A model generated the notes under the pieces. That model made no database searches. It was not told where the DNA came from and was given only the letters and a program-made list of their open reading frames with translations. DNA of 64,000 nt. Source: Synechococcus sp. 1G10 (GTDB lineage Bacteria > Cyanobacteriota > Cyanobacteriia > PCC-6307 > Cyanobiaceae). The stretch covers positions 1 to 64,000 of the forward strand of contig NZ_NQKW01000010.1 of NCBI RefSeq assembly GCF_002252625.1, read 5' to 3'. Below, in pieces: positions 17,922 to 26,295 of the stretch (position 1 is the first letter of the stretch; each line of letters starts with the position of its first letter). A program made the translations under genes and the position numbers.

Positions 17922-18265
17922 ATGACCCCGTTTCCGCCGGAAGAGGATCCGTCAACCCAGCTGTGGCTGATCGAGCCGAGCCGGTTCGCGGCTGTGCTTG
18001 GGGATGGGACCTCACGGGCTCCGGCCAGCGGAGATGAGTCCCTGCGGCTGCCCCCCGGCGGCGATCTGCTGTTGCCGAGGCAGGCTGCAGCGGCGCAACC
18101 GGCGCTGGCCACCGATAGTGACTTGGCTGATGCGGAGATCGCCCACAGCTGCCGTTGGCTCGGCGGTGAGGTACTTGCCACCTTCGATCGCAAGGCTGCA
18201 GCGCTGCTTCCTCACTACAGCCTTCAGCTTGGGGTGCCTTGGCATTTCTACTTGGCGATCGTCAG
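17922..18265 (+). pseudogene. Hypothetical gene, 3' end lost at transposase remnant
   Basis: A frame with good high-GC codon bias begins MTPFPPEEDPSTQLWLIEPS and includes DSDLADAEIAHSCRWLGGE and ATFDRKAAALLPHYS. The frame continues to 18347, but the last part is the antisense of a transposase remnant, so the original C-terminus appears replaced. It may once have been joined to the preceding ORF by a frameshift. Function unknown. Confidence 0.35.
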
Positions 18266-18960
18266 GAAGCTGGCACGAGCTTTTTCACGGTTGCAATGGA
18301 GGCTATGGCAACCAAATCCTGGGACTGTAGGCAAAGATCATCGATGATACTTTAGGTGCTTTGCCTCGGCTCATTGAGTAACTTCCAATCCGTGGGGGAG
18401 TCGATATCTGCCGAGTTGCAGGAAGCATCAATGCTGACGGCTCCCCAGTTCTTGCCCTCTCGCCAGCCAGCAGGCTTGACAATTGAGTCAAGTGAGAGCT
18501 GCTCGACACCGTCTCCATCGGGATCACCTGCTTCTTCGTTATCATCCAGCCCGGCAGCTACGGCCTCAACCAGCATCTCTTTGCCTCGCGATACGATCAG
18601 CTCATTGATTGCGCGCAGCTCTTCATCTGATAGACGCTCACGAAACCGGGCATTCATTGATGGGTCGAACAATGCTTTACTTGAGTGGCAAGAGAATCCA
18701 AGAGAGCAAGGCATAAAGGCATTCTTCTGAAACTGCCTGACGGCCTCATCATCACTCAGCCCAAGTCTCTGCTTGATGCAAAGGGCGCAAAATGCCAAGC
18801 GCACCGATTGTGCAAGAGCTCCGATCGTGGCACTGAATTGTAGCGTTTAGGACATCTCAAGCTGCTCCCACGGCATCAACCGCGAAAGGATCACCTAGCG
18901 CTGTTACGGATCAAGTGTGCCACCACAAGGAAGACGGGATTCCTCGATGCAGAGTCATCC
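18265..18960 (-). pseudogene. Degenerate IS5/IS1182-like transposase, N-terminal part
   Basis: Reading on the minus strand gives a typical DUF772-containing transposase N-terminus: LPCGGTLDP, LSRLMPWEQLE, VRLAFCALCIKQRLGLSDDEAV, SSKALFDPSMNARFRERLSDEEL, then IDASCNSADIDSPTDWKLLNE. The frame is broken by stops before VILSRL, inside EMS-stop-TLQFS, and again after EPRQST, where it resumes as SIIDDLCLQSQD and then fades. No catalytic DDE C-terminal domain or terminal repeats remain. An inactive insertion-sequence relic; exact IS family uncertain. Confidence 0.8.
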
Positions 18961-19091
18961 ATTCATAGACACGATGTAGAGCAAGGACTCGCCGGTTTTG
19001 CGCACGCTTAGCAGATTTTCACGGCACAAACCAGCTGCGATTGAATGGATTTGGGATATTTCATGAAGCCATAATTAGTGAGCGCATCCCC

Positions 19092-19763
19092 TCACCCCAT
19101 CCCAGCCACCGCCTCGCTGCGCACACGCCGCGCCGGGCCGTTGGCCACAGCCGAGCTTTGCTCCAGCCGCATCGCCACCAGCCCGCTCACCGGATCAAGG
19201 CAGGCTGAGAAGGGCAGCGCCGCGGAGCTGTTCAGCACCTGGCCGCCACTCAGCTGGCCGCAGCCGCTCCAGGGGGTGGGGTCGCCAGCGAGGCCATCGA
19301 GCACCACCAGGCTCTGGAAGGTGCTGGCTGGGTTCACCGATCCATCGAGCCGATAGGCCGGTCCGCAGCGCATCAGCACCCGGCCCCGCCAGATGCCGCT
19401 TGGCGCTGCTCCCACCGAGTAGGTGATCGTGGCCACACCCGTGCTCACCGGCACCCGCAGCTGCAGCACCGGCGTGCGCCCCGCCAGACCGCAGCTCACC
19501 GCATCCGGCGCCACTCCCGCGCCCACCACCGCCGTAGCCCGCTCCAGATCGTCGCGGATCAGCGCCATTGCCCGCCGCTGGTGCGCCCGCTCCCGCACCA
19601 TCCAGCTGAAGCGCTGGGCGTTCTGCCCCTCCCCCACCAGCGCCTGGATCATGCCGCCGCAGACCATCAGCCCCAGAACCATCGCCAGCAGCAGTTCCAC
19701 CAGTCCGAAACCTGCCGCAGAGGGTGGCGCCGATCGCCACAGTTGCCGTGCCATCGCTCTCAT
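19092..19763 (-). CDS. Minor pilin, PilW-like
   Basis: A 223-residue protein with a prepilin leader ending SAAG, cleaved before FGLVELLLAMVLGLMVCGGM (Glu5 present). The mature domain carries several cysteines (CGLAG, RCGPAY, GCGQL, SACLDP) that could form disulfides. Last gene of a four-gene minor-pilin operon reading 21248 to 19092; its start overlaps the previous gene by 4 bp. Minor pilins of this type prime pilus assembly. The PilW name is by position and size, not close similarity. Confidence 0.8.
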   Translation of the reverse strand: MRAMARQLWRSAPPSAAGFGLVELLLAMVLGLMVCGGMIQALVGEGQNAQRFSWMVRERAHQRRAMALIRDDLERATAVVGAGVAPDAVSCGLAGRTPVLQLRVPVSTGVATITYSVGAAPSGIWRGRVLMRCGPAYRLDGSVNPASTFQSLVVLDGLAGDPTPWSGCGQLSGGQVLNSSAALPFSACLDPVSGLVAMRLEQSSAVANGPARRVRSEAVAGMG

Positions 19764-20299
19764 AACGCAAGGTCCGGGCGGCAGGCGCTGCTATCGGGTG
19801 CCCCAACCTCGGCGCCTCCGTAGCGGCCCAGCCGCACCACCCCCAGCGGCAGGGCCATCACCAGGCAGCGGCGCAGCTCGGTGCCCTCACTGCTGAGCAC
19901 CACCGTGCCGCCATCCAGCACCAGGCCGTTGCTGCTGAAGCGCAGCGCCGCCGGCAGGTTGTGGCGCACCTGCACCGATCCGCTGTCCACTCCATCATCA
20001 AGGCGGCGCAGGCCCTCGCCGCAGGCGGGTGGCGCTCCGCCGCTGCCCGGCGCCTCCCAGCCCGTGGCACCCAGGCTCATCGCGCAGGGCTGCCCCTGCT
20101 CCGCCGCCTGGGCACGTCCCCGCTCGATCCCCTGCGCCAGCCTCCGCGTGGCGGCCTCCAGCCGCTGGATCGCCAGGTTTTCGCCCCAGGCCATCAGCGC
20201 CATCGCCGCCAGAACCCCCAGCACCGTGATCCCCACCAGCAGCTCCGGCAGCGTGAAGCCAGCTCCAGGGCTGGGGTGGCAGGCATTCAGGCTCCTCAT
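19760..20299 (-). CDS. Minor pilin, GspH/FimT-like
   Basis: A 179-residue prepilin-like protein. The leader ends GAG before FTLPELLVGITVLGVLAAMALM (Glu5 present). The C-terminal domain shows the GspH/FimT layout: helix with LAQGIERGRAQAAEQG, then CAMSLGATGWE, FSSNGLVLDGGTVVLSS and a terminal strand. ATG at 20299 overlaps the preceding gene by 4 bp. FimT-like pilins have been linked to DNA binding in transformation. Confidence 0.82.
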   Translation of the reverse strand: MRSLNACHPSPGAGFTLPELLVGITVLGVLAAMALMAWGENLAIQRLEAATRRLAQGIERGRAQAAEQGQPCAMSLGATGWEAPGSGGAPPACGEGLRRLDDGVDSGSVQVRHNLPAALRFSSNGLVLDGGTVVLSSEGTELRRCLVMALPLGVVRLGRYGGAEVGAPDSSACRPDLAL

Positions 20300-20721
20300 G
20301 CCCCCACCTCCGTTTCGGTGGCTGGCGGCTGGCACAGCCCATGGGCCGCCGCCATGAACAACCGCCGCCGCTCGATCGCTTGATGCTCGCTGCGAAGCAC
20401 CAACCAGAGTCCGCCGGCCGCGTTGTTCTGTTCGCGCTGCAGCGTGGCCGTCACCTCCGCCGGCAGCTCCGTGGCAGCCGCCTGCAGCTGGGCCTCCATC
20501 CAATCGCCCGCCACCGCGCAATCCTTTGCTGGTGCCACCGCCAGAGTCGCTCGGCGCAATCCATTCTCCCGCCGCAGCAGGTCGGCATCGAGGCGGCGCA
20601 ACAGCTCCTGCCGCTGCTCGGCGCGCTGGCTCCAGAGCGCACTCGACGCCCACAACTGGGCCGAGGCATTGGCCGCGAGGCCGAACACCACCGCCGCCAC
20701 CATCACTTCCACCAGATTCAT
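20296..20721 (-). CDS. Minor pilin-like protein without a leader (PilV/GspI-like)
   Basis: A 141-residue protein starting directly with MNLVEVMVAAVVFGLAANASAQLW, the hydrophobic N-terminal helix of a mature pilin with the conserved Glu. There is no basic leader or Gly cleavage site in front of it, and no alternative in-frame ATG, GTG or TTG just upstream; the upstream sequence belongs to the preceding gene, which overlaps by 4 bp. Two cysteines follow. It may be used unprocessed, or the leader may have been lost. Confidence 0.7.
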   Translation of the reverse strand: MNLVEVMVAAVVFGLAANASAQLWASSALWSQRAEQRQELLRRLDADLLRRENGLRRATLAVAPAKDCAVAGDWMEAQLQAAATELPAEVTATLQREQNNAAGGLWLVLRSEHQAIERRRLFMAAAHGLCQPPATETEVGA

Positions 20722-21248
20722 CGCCCCAGCCCCCGCACACTGCGCACCAGCGGCGCCCCGTCGCCGGGCACCACCGCCAGGGCATAGAGCCGCTGGCTGC
20801 CTGCATCGCTCAGCTGCAGCCGCAGCTGACCGGGCCGGGCCGCCTCGCCATCCAGAGCCGGTGTCCAGCCCACCACCCGGTAGTCGTTCTCTCCCACCTT
20901 GCCCGCCGCCACCATCGCCGGATTCAGCCCCGGCGCACAGCCAGCCACCGGCATCACCCAGGCCGCGGAAGCCTGCGGCAGCAGACAGGCATAGGCGCCG
21001 CTCAGCTGGGCCGCCACCCGCTGCGCCGCTGAATCCAGCGCATCCTCCTGCTGGCGTTGCTTCAGCTCCGCCGCCGCCAGGGCCGATCCCTGCAGCGCCG
21101 CCGTCTGCACCGACAGGCTCGTGAGCAGCAGCACCAACGCCGCGCCGACCGATAGCGGCAGGACAAAGCCAGCGGCAGACGCCGGGCCTCTCGTCCGGGC
21201 AACCGGCACCGCCCCCAGGCGGCACCACAAAACAGATCGAGGCACCAT
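20718..21248 (-). CDS. Pilus-associated protein, PilX-like
   Basis: A 176-residue protein with a hydrophobic N-terminal helix preceded by Gly (ASAAG then FVLPLSVGAALVLLLTSLSV), resembling PilX/GspK-like pilins but lacking Glu5 (Leu-Ser instead). The rest includes a helical AAELKQRQQEDALDSAAQRV stretch and two cysteines. First gene of the minor-pilin operon. Assigned mostly from context and the N-terminal helix. Confidence 0.65.
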   Translation of the reverse strand: MVPRSVLWCRLGAVPVARTRGPASAAGFVLPLSVGAALVLLLTSLSVQTAALQGSALAAAELKQRQQEDALDSAAQRVAAQLSGAYACLLPQASAAWVMPVAGCAPGLNPAMVAAGKVGENDYRVVGWTPALDGEAARPGQLRLQLSDAGSQRLYALAVVPGDGAPLVRSVRGLGR

Positions 21249-21284
21249 TGGCGGCCCCCTTCAGCAACAACTCCCCCAGCGTTC

Positions 21285-21510
21285 CCAGCCAGTGAGTGAT
21301 TACCTCCCGATTCCAACGGCCCTGGGCGATGGCTTCAACAAACTTTGCGTGGGCTCAGAGCAGCGCCTCTGAATTGAGAAGATCGAGTCAGAGCGCCTCC
21401 GCCTGGGTCTGGGTTTGGCGCAGCCAGGTTGACTTCCCATTCCGGTGCGGCCCGAACAGGAAGAAACTGCCAGCTGGCTCCTTGAAGAAATCGCCCTATC
21501 GCCGCCAAAA
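21285..21510 (-). pseudogene. P-loop ATPase (AAA/DUF4143-type) remnant
   Basis: Minus-strand translation shows EPAGSFFLFGPHRNGKSTWLRQ, a Walker A motif in the typical start of DUF4143-type AAA ATPases, followed by LDLLNSEALL and AHAKFVEAIAQG. Two in-frame TGA stops interrupt it, and the frame ends in the minor-pilin operon promoter region. Only the first about 75 residues remain. Inactive relic. Confidence 0.65.
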
Positions 21511-21607
21511 ACGCAGGCAATCTGGCGCTTGCGTCGCCATTTCTGCATGCTTTGGAGGTCTCCTCAGGTCTGGCGGCGCCGGCGGGGCTCAGCAGCGCCA
21601 TTAATCG

Positions 21608-21619
21608 CATCATCTGATG
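21608..21619. promoter_or_regulatory. Possible antitoxin operator
   Basis: A short inverted repeat, CATCA-TC-TGATG, lies 38 bp before the vapB start. VapB proteins often autoregulate by binding palindromes at their promoters. Short enough to occur by chance. Confidence 0.25.
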
Positions 21620-21657
21620 ACAGAATTGATGCCACACCAGCCTGGACTGAATCGAGC

Positions 21658-21855
21658 ATGCGCACCACCCTCAACCTCGACGACGATCTCCTCAGCCAGG
21701 CCCAGCAGCTCAGTGGCATCAACGAGCGTCCAACGCTGATCCGCGAAGCGCTCAAAGCTCTCGTGCAACGTGAAAGCGCCCGCCGCCTAGCCGCTCTGGG
21801 TGGCTCTGAGCCCCAGCTCCAGTCCATCCCCCGGCGCCGCAGCGATCCGGCGTGA
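21658..21855 (+). CDS. vapB: VapB-type antitoxin
   Basis: A 65-residue antitoxin with the ribbon-helix-helix start MRTTLNLDDDLLSQAQQLSG, then INERPTLIREALKALVQRES. This pattern is typical of VapB antitoxins paired with PIN toxins. The C-terminal toxin-binding tail is polar (IPRRRSDPA). The ATG at 21658 was chosen over the longer frame because it starts the conserved domain. It overlaps the toxin gene by 4 bp (GTGA), giving translational coupling. Confidence 0.88.
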   Translation: MRTTLNLDDDLLSQAQQLSGINERPTLIREALKALVQRESARRLAALGGSEPQLQSIPRRRSDPA

Positions 21856-22208
21856 TCCTTGTCGACACCTCGGTCTGGATCGAGCACCTCCGCGGAACTC
21901 TGCCGGAGCTGTCGCAGTGCCTTGAGCAAGGGACGATCGCCATCCACCCCTGGGTGATCGGGGAGTTGGCATGCGGCAATCTCCAGAACCGCCAGCTCGT
22001 GCTGGATCTGCTCAAGGCCTTGCCTCCCGTGGCGATCGCGACGGATCATGAGATTCTGCTCATGATCGAGAGCCGGCAGCTGATGGGACGGGGGATCGGA
22101 TACATCGATGCCCACCTGATCACCTCCGCCCTGCTCAGCCAGGCCATCCTCTGGACACGAGACCGACGATTGGCCGCCGTGGCCGGTGAACTCCACCTCT
22201 CCTACTGA
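21852..22208 (+). CDS. vapC: VapC-type PIN-domain toxin ribonuclease
   Basis: A 118-residue PIN-domain RNase. Acidic residues for Mg2+ are present: Asp5 in MILVDTSVWIEHL, Glu in VIGELACGNL, Asp in GYIDAHLITSA and Asp in LWTRDRRLAA. VapC toxins cleave RNA when freed from VapB. GTG start overlaps the antitoxin stop. Complete pair. Confidence 0.9.
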   Translation: MILVDTSVWIEHLRGTLPELSQCLEQGTIAIHPWVIGELACGNLQNRQLVLDLLKALPPVAIATDHEILLMIESRQLMGRGIGYIDAHLITSALLSQAILWTRDRRLAAVAGELHLSY

Positions 22209-22591
22209 TTCAGCTTCGCCTCCAGCGGCGACGGAGCGATCAGCCAGCGCAGGTCGCGATCAAGCGTTGCCGCCAGCTTCGGGTTCCACTGGGGGAGGCT
22301 TTCCCACTCCCGGCGGCTGTAGACGAGCAGATCGGTGGCCAGCGGAAGATCGGCCGTGTCCCAGGGGCGCAGGCGCTCCCAGATCGGCAGCTCGCACTGA
22401 CGCAGCACCAGCAGCAGATCCAGGTCGCTGCCCACACCGGCATCGCCGCGCCCGTAGGAGCGGAACACACCCACCGCCTCCAGCTCCGGTTGGGCCGCCG
22501 CCTGGCGCTGGGCCCACTGCCCTGCCGCCTCAAGCACGCTCTCGGAACTGGGCCAGCGCAGCACGGACCCATTCAATGATCGCTGTGGCAC
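22202..22591 (-). CDS. Nucleotidyltransferase-domain protein (MntA-like)
   Basis: A 129-residue protein with the minimal nucleotidyltransferase motif GVFRSYGRGDAGVGSDLDLLLVL (G-S-Y-x-RG then SDLDL). The first Gly-Ser of the family is Arg-Ser here. GTG start 13 bp after the upstream Uma2 gene on the same strand. Such proteins often pair with HEPN antitoxins or toxins; no HEPN gene is adjacent. Converges on vapC with 7-bp overlap. Confidence 0.7.
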   Translation of the reverse strand: MPQRSLNGSVLRWPSSESVLEAAGQWAQRQAAAQPELEAVGVFRSYGRGDAGVGSDLDLLLVLRQCELPIWERLRPWDTADLPLATDLLVYSRREWESLPQWNPKLAATLDRDLRWLIAPSPLEAKLNQ

Positions 22592-22604
22592 GAAACAGGC
22601 CCTC

Positions 22605-23234
22605 TCAAACGTCCCAGATCGGAGCCAGATCCAACACCAGGCCCGCGAACAGCTCGCCACCATCGAGCTCCTTGGCGTCGTCGTGGCGCTCAGGGGTGGC
22701 GGCGGCCCCAGCGCGCCAGACCTCCACGGCTCTCTCCTCGGACAGCAACAACCAGCCCAGCTGCGCCCCGTTGGCCTGATAGGTGTCCATCTTCTGGCGG
22801 AGTGCACTCACGCCACGGGGCCCTTCGTCGGACGCGCTGGCCATTTCCACCACCAGATCGGGGCAGAGGGGCGCGAACCCACGGCGCTGCTCCGGGCTGA
22901 GAGCCTGCCAGCGATCCAGGCGCACCAGGGAGGCATCAGGGCTCAGCACCGAGCCATCCGGCAGCCGAAATCCGCTGGAGCTGTCGAACCCCTTCAAGGG
23001 CAGGCCACTCCGGCGAACCGCCCACCACAGCAATGCACCAAGGGCCTGGTTGCGGGCGCCGGCTTCGCTGCCGGTGGGGGTCATGGCAATCACCTGGCCA
23101 TCGGCCGCCAGTTCGAGCACCGCATCGGGATTGGCCTGGCACACCAGCTCGAACTGATCAGCGTTGAGCCGTAGGTCCCAGGGCAGCTGCAGCGGCTGCA
23201 CGCCAGGCGTTGGGCTTGGAGGTGCCAGCGTCAT
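22605..23234 (-). CDS. Uma2-family (DUF820) putative endonuclease
   Basis: A 209-residue protein of the Uma2 family, very abundant in cyanobacteria, with a PD-(D/E)xK-like fold. Recognisable: DQFELVCQANPDAVLELAADGQVI, the MTPTGSEAGARNQAL segment, GSVLSPDASLV (catalytic Asp), CPDLVVEMASASD (Glu/Asp) and KMDTYQANGAQLGWLL. The ATG at 23234 yields the usual length. Cellular role of the family is unknown. Confidence 0.9.
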   Translation of the reverse strand: MTLAPPSPTPGVQPLQLPWDLRLNADQFELVCQANPDAVLELAADGQVIAMTPTGSEAGARNQALGALLWWAVRRSGLPLKGFDSSSGFRLPDGSVLSPDASLVRLDRWQALSPEQRRGFAPLCPDLVVEMASASDEGPRGVSALRQKMDTYQANGAQLGWLLLSEERAVEVWRAGAAATPERHDDAKELDGGELFAGLVLDLAPIWDV

Positions 23235-23300
23235 CGACCTTCCGCCTGCTGAACTCCACCGTAACGAGATCACTCAGGCCAGGCCGCAAGCCCTGCTGAT

Positions 23301-23702
23301 TCAGGTGGTGGCCTGATGCAGGGGATATGCCAGATCAGGGAAAGCTCTCAGCACAGCGCGATCCGCCGTGATCAGCGGTATGCCCAGCTGTTGAGCAGCG
23401 ACCACGAATTCACAGTCGTAAGCGCTGCAGCCACTGGTGGCCGCCAGCCGGAGCACAGCGTCAGAACACACCGGTTCCTCATGGCGAATCACCAGGTCTT
23501 CTGCCTGCTGCTGCAGGCTGAGCACTTGATCGAGGCTCAGGTCGCCGCGTCGCAGGTATCCGCTCAGCACGTTGCGCCATTCGCTGCGCCACAACGGCGG
23601 AGACGCCCAGTTGGGTTGATCCATCAGCAAGGCTTCCGCCAGTGCTGTCTGCGGGCCGGGCAGCAGCAGATAGGTCACCACGTTGGTGTCCACAGCGATC
23701 AC
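23301..23702 (-). CDS. PIN-domain toxin (VapC-like)
   Basis: A 133-residue PIN-domain protein: Asp5 in MIAVDTNVVTYLLLPG, Glu in WRSEWRNVLSGYLRRG, Asp in CSAYDCEFVVAAQQ and Asp in LITADRAVLRAFP. GTG start overlaps the stop of the matching antitoxin frame. All key acids are kept, so it should be active, although its antitoxin appears frameshifted. Confidence 0.88.
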   Translation of the reverse strand: MIAVDTNVVTYLLLPGPQTALAEALLMDQPNWASPPLWRSEWRNVLSGYLRRGDLSLDQVLSLQQQAEDLVIRHEEPVCSDAVLRLAATSGCSAYDCEFVVAAQQLGIPLITADRAVLRAFPDLAYPLHQATT

Positions 23703-23934
23703 GGGCGGCCCTCACGCTTGAAAGCGTCGCTGTCGGCGGGGGCAAAACTGGTGCGCGGCAAGGTCTCGCGTAGGCCGTCAGGCGTTCCTCCGCCCCGGCT
23801 GGTGCCAGCATCAGCCCAGCTTCCAGGCACACGATCGCCTCGCTGTTGAGGCTGCGGCGATGCTGCCTGGCCGCAGCGCTCAGTCGGGCGTGGAGTGCGT
23901 CCGGCAGGTTCTTGAGGGTGAGGCTCTTGGCCAC
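23699..23934 (-). pseudogene. Frameshifted FitA/Arc-type antitoxin
   Basis: The frame from GTG 23934 reads (M)AKSLTLKNLPDALHARLSAA, a ribbon-helix-helix antitoxin, through CLEAGLMLAPAGAEERLTA. Near 23770-23782 the meaningful frame shifts: a second frame reads LRETLPRTSFAPADSDAFK and ends REGRP-stop, with its TGA overlapping the toxin GTG by 4 bp, exactly as expected for an intact pair. The first frame continues instead as nonsense into the toxin gene. A one- or two-base indel would explain it; sequencing error or programmed slippage remain possible. Confidence 0.65.
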
Positions 23935-24188
23935 GGCAGCCACCAGTTCATCAACGCGGCATCCATTCTGCAACCGTTTTGGTTTCTGTGAGCTTCGCTG
24001 GCGAGGTTCTGGGCAATTTCCCTGATCTCCGCAATCCAGTGTTCAGGGGTCTTCGATGCGTTCAGGGGAGCATCGGGGCTCAGCAGGACGAATCTCTCCG
24101 CCACGAGCTTGCTCACCTGCGGGCCACCACACCAGCTGCAGGCCGCAGCCTTGACGTCGCGGCCCTGATCCAAGAGGAACGGATTCAA
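23935..24188 (-). CDS. Doubtful ORF downstream of the oxygenase gene
   Basis: A TTG overlapping the stop of the 2OG-oxygenase gene opens a frame with a soluble helical-looking stretch LNASKTPEHWIAEIREIAQNL and a CSWCGG pair. The frame runs on into the antitoxin coding region, so any true C-terminus is unclear. Not recognised; it may be a remnant. Coordinates give the part not overlapping the antitoxin. Confidence 0.25.
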
Positions 24189-25084
24189 GGTTGTTCAGAA
24201 CGTCTCATTCCAAAACATCCAACCACGCTTCTAGATGCCGGTGGGCATAACAACCTGCGTCCATGCATAACGCGCGTGTTGTCGACGACGAGGATCTCGC
24301 CAGTGCGCCAGGGTGGCGCCATCACACAGCGCTCGTGGGCAGCAATCAACTGACGGAGATAGCTCGCATTCATCAATTCGCCAGAACCCCAGAATACTTT
24401 GTTTGTAGGGTGGCAGTAAGTCTGCTGGGCAGCAAGCTCAGCATCGGGGATGGAAGGGAGGTGGGCAAGAATGCCGTTTGCAAACGCTTCCTTGCCGTTC
24501 GACCAGGATTTAAGAAACGGAGACGTTCGCCAGCGAAGGGACAGGCGATCTCCTTCCAGGCGAAAAAACACCTCGCAAACAGACTTCAAAAGCGAGATAA
24601 GTTCATCCCGACTGGTGACATCAAACTCCTGTCGCCATCTGTCAGGCCCCCATTCCATGGTGTAGATCACACCCTCGTTACGAAAGCGCGCCAACAACCT
24701 GGGCGGGATCTCCCCCATCAGCCGTTGTCCATCCACAAGGGTGGTTGCACCACCATCAGACTCGCAAGCAGGTGCTTCCAGGCAGAGGAAGAGGGCGTAG
24801 TCTGGTAGTGGTCTGCAGGGACGATAGGCCCGCTCGGAATGACCCAGCAACGTGAAGTTTCCTGCAGGAGTGTGGTGAACCGCATCCAACGGCAGGCCTT
24901 CACCATCCTGCTGCAGTGCCTCACGACCAATACTGGGAATAAACTCCACGCATAGGCCCTTGCACAGAGTCTGAAAGGTCTGAAGAGCAGACGCACGTGG
25001 TGGCAAGATCCGTGCAAATCCATTCAAACGAACGGCTTCACGAACCTCCTTCAGCAAGCTGGTCAACCCCATCGACAACTGCAA
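24185..25084 (-). CDS. Fe(II)/2-oxoglutarate oxygenase, TauD/SyrP-like
   Basis: A 299-residue TauD/TfdA-fold oxygenase. Iron ligands appear as His82-x-Glu84 (GHSERAYRP) and His274 (NTRVMHGRR), with Arg285 placed to bind 2-oxoglutarate. The HxE instead of HxD, and the segment LFLCLEAP followed by GGATTLVDGQRL, resemble SyrP-like amino-acid hydroxylases from peptide natural-product pathways. Last of four tightly linked, A+T-richer genes; it begins 5 bp after the P450 stop. Likely role: hydroxylation or desaturation of an amino-acid-derived product. Substrate unknown. Confidence 0.85.
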   Translation of the reverse strand: MQLSMGLTSLLKEVREAVRLNGFARILPPRASALQTFQTLCKGLCVEFIPSIGREALQQDGEGLPLDAVHHTPAGNFTLLGHSERAYRPCRPLPDYALFLCLEAPACESDGGATTLVDGQRLMGEIPPRLLARFRNEGVIYTMEWGPDRWRQEFDVTSRDELISLLKSVCEVFFRLEGDRLSLRWRTSPFLKSWSNGKEAFANGILAHLPSIPDAELAAQQTYCHPTNKVFWGSGELMNASYLRQLIAAHERCVMAPPWRTGEILVVDNTRVMHGRRLLCPPASRSVVGCFGMRRSEQP

Positions 25085-25089
25085 ACCGC

Positions 25090-26295
25090 CTACGCTTCCA
25101 GCACCACTGGCAGGGAAGCGAGGCAGCGGAAGAAGCCGTTCCGATGCCAGTGGGGGGAATCAGCAAGCCCTGCTGCGGGATAACGATCAAAGAAACGCTG
25201 CACGGCAATCCGAGCTTCCAGCCGAGCCAGGTGGCGGCCAAGGCAATGGTGCCGACCGATGCCAAAGGCCAGATGCGGGTTGGGTTGCCTGGTGATCAGA
25301 AACTCATCGGCACGGTCGAACACTATGCCATCTCGGTTGGCAGAACCGAGAATGACAGACAGCTGTTCCCCCTGCTCGAAACGATGGCCGCAGATCTCGA
25401 TCACATCCGTCGTGATCCGAAACGTGCTTCTCTGCTCCGGACTTTCAAACCGCAGAACTTCCTCCACGGCTCCATCAATCAAGCCGGGTTCTAGCCGCAG
25501 TTTCTGCATCTGCAGGGGATGGGTGATGAATAGCAAAATCGCGCTGCCGATCAGAGAAATCGTGGTTTCATGGCCGGCAAACATCAACAGGAACAGCATG
25601 CTGATCGCTTCTTCAGAGTTGATCACAGAACTGGCCTGCGCCCTCTGCAGATGACCGAGCAGAGTATCCGCTGGCAAGAGCTCAGCTGAAGCGAGGGAAT
25701 GAGCGATGAACTCATGCATCTGCCGGTATCCATCCAGCCTGGCAACAATCTCACCTGTCGAGACCACAACATCATCTGCCGCAGCGGCAATCATCAGGGA
25801 CCACTCACGTATCTGTGCCATGCTGGTCATCGGCAAACCCATCAACGCCGCCAATACCCTCAGAGGTATGGCTTCGGCATAGTGGCTTATCAGGTCTGCG
25901 TTGCCATAAGGCTGAAGGTTGCTGAGAAGCTCGGAAGCTGCATCATCAATAAGACTCTGATAGCGTTGAACAGTCTGAACCCTGAAGAAATCAGCCACAA
26001 TGGATCGAAGGCGACGATGATCCGGTTCATCCTGAAACAACATGCTGAGATCAAAGCCCATCGCACGTCCCCCCGGTCTCGTCAGATCGCTGCGCTTGGA
26101 GATCGCGGTGGGCTGACGCAGAAGAGCAACGGCTTGCTCATACGTACTCAACAGCCACTTGCCTTGCGAACGATTGGGTTCATCCGGATGGTGGGCAAGA
26201 TAGATGGGCTCCTTTCGCAGCCGTAGGGCGGCATAGGCGGTATAGGGATCATCCCTCAACAATTGGTACAGCCGATCCGTAGAGTTGGTGGTCAT
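25090..26295 (-). CDS. Cytochrome P450
   Basis: A 401-residue soluble bacterial P450. I-helix oxygen-binding motif FAGHETT at 239-245, ExxR as EEVLR at 278-282, and heme-ligand loop FGIGRHHCLGRHLA with Cys351. There is no membrane anchor, and size and motifs fit class I enzymes such as the CYP107 group that oxidise natural products using ferredoxin; no dedicated ferredoxin gene is adjacent. Overlaps the upstream gene by 4 bp, so it is translationally coupled. Confidence 0.95.
   Translation of the reverse strand: MTTNSTDRLYQLLRDDPYTAYAALRLRKEPIYLAHHPDEPNRSQGKWLLSTYEQAVALLRQPTAISKRSDLTRPGGRAMGFDLSMLFQDEPDHRRLRSIVADFFRVQTVQRYQSLIDDAASELLSNLQPYGNADLISHYAEAIPLRVLAALMGLPMTSMAQIREWSLMIAAAADDVVVSTGEIVARLDGYRQMHEFIAHSLASAELLPADTLLGHLQRAQASSVINSEEAISMLFLLMFAGHETTISLIGSAILLFITHPLQMQKLRLEPGLIDGAVEEVLRFESPEQRSTFRITTDVIEICGHRFEQGEQLSVILGSANRDGIVFDRADEFLITRQPNPHLAFGIGRHHCLGRHLARLEARIAVQRFFDRYPAAGLADSPHWHRNGFFRCLASLPVVLEA

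Noticed and set aside
22605-22807. Longer start for the nucleotidyltransferase
   Set aside because: It would overlap the Uma2 gene by about 200 bp; the GTG at 22591 gives the complete motif region and a natural 13-bp gap.
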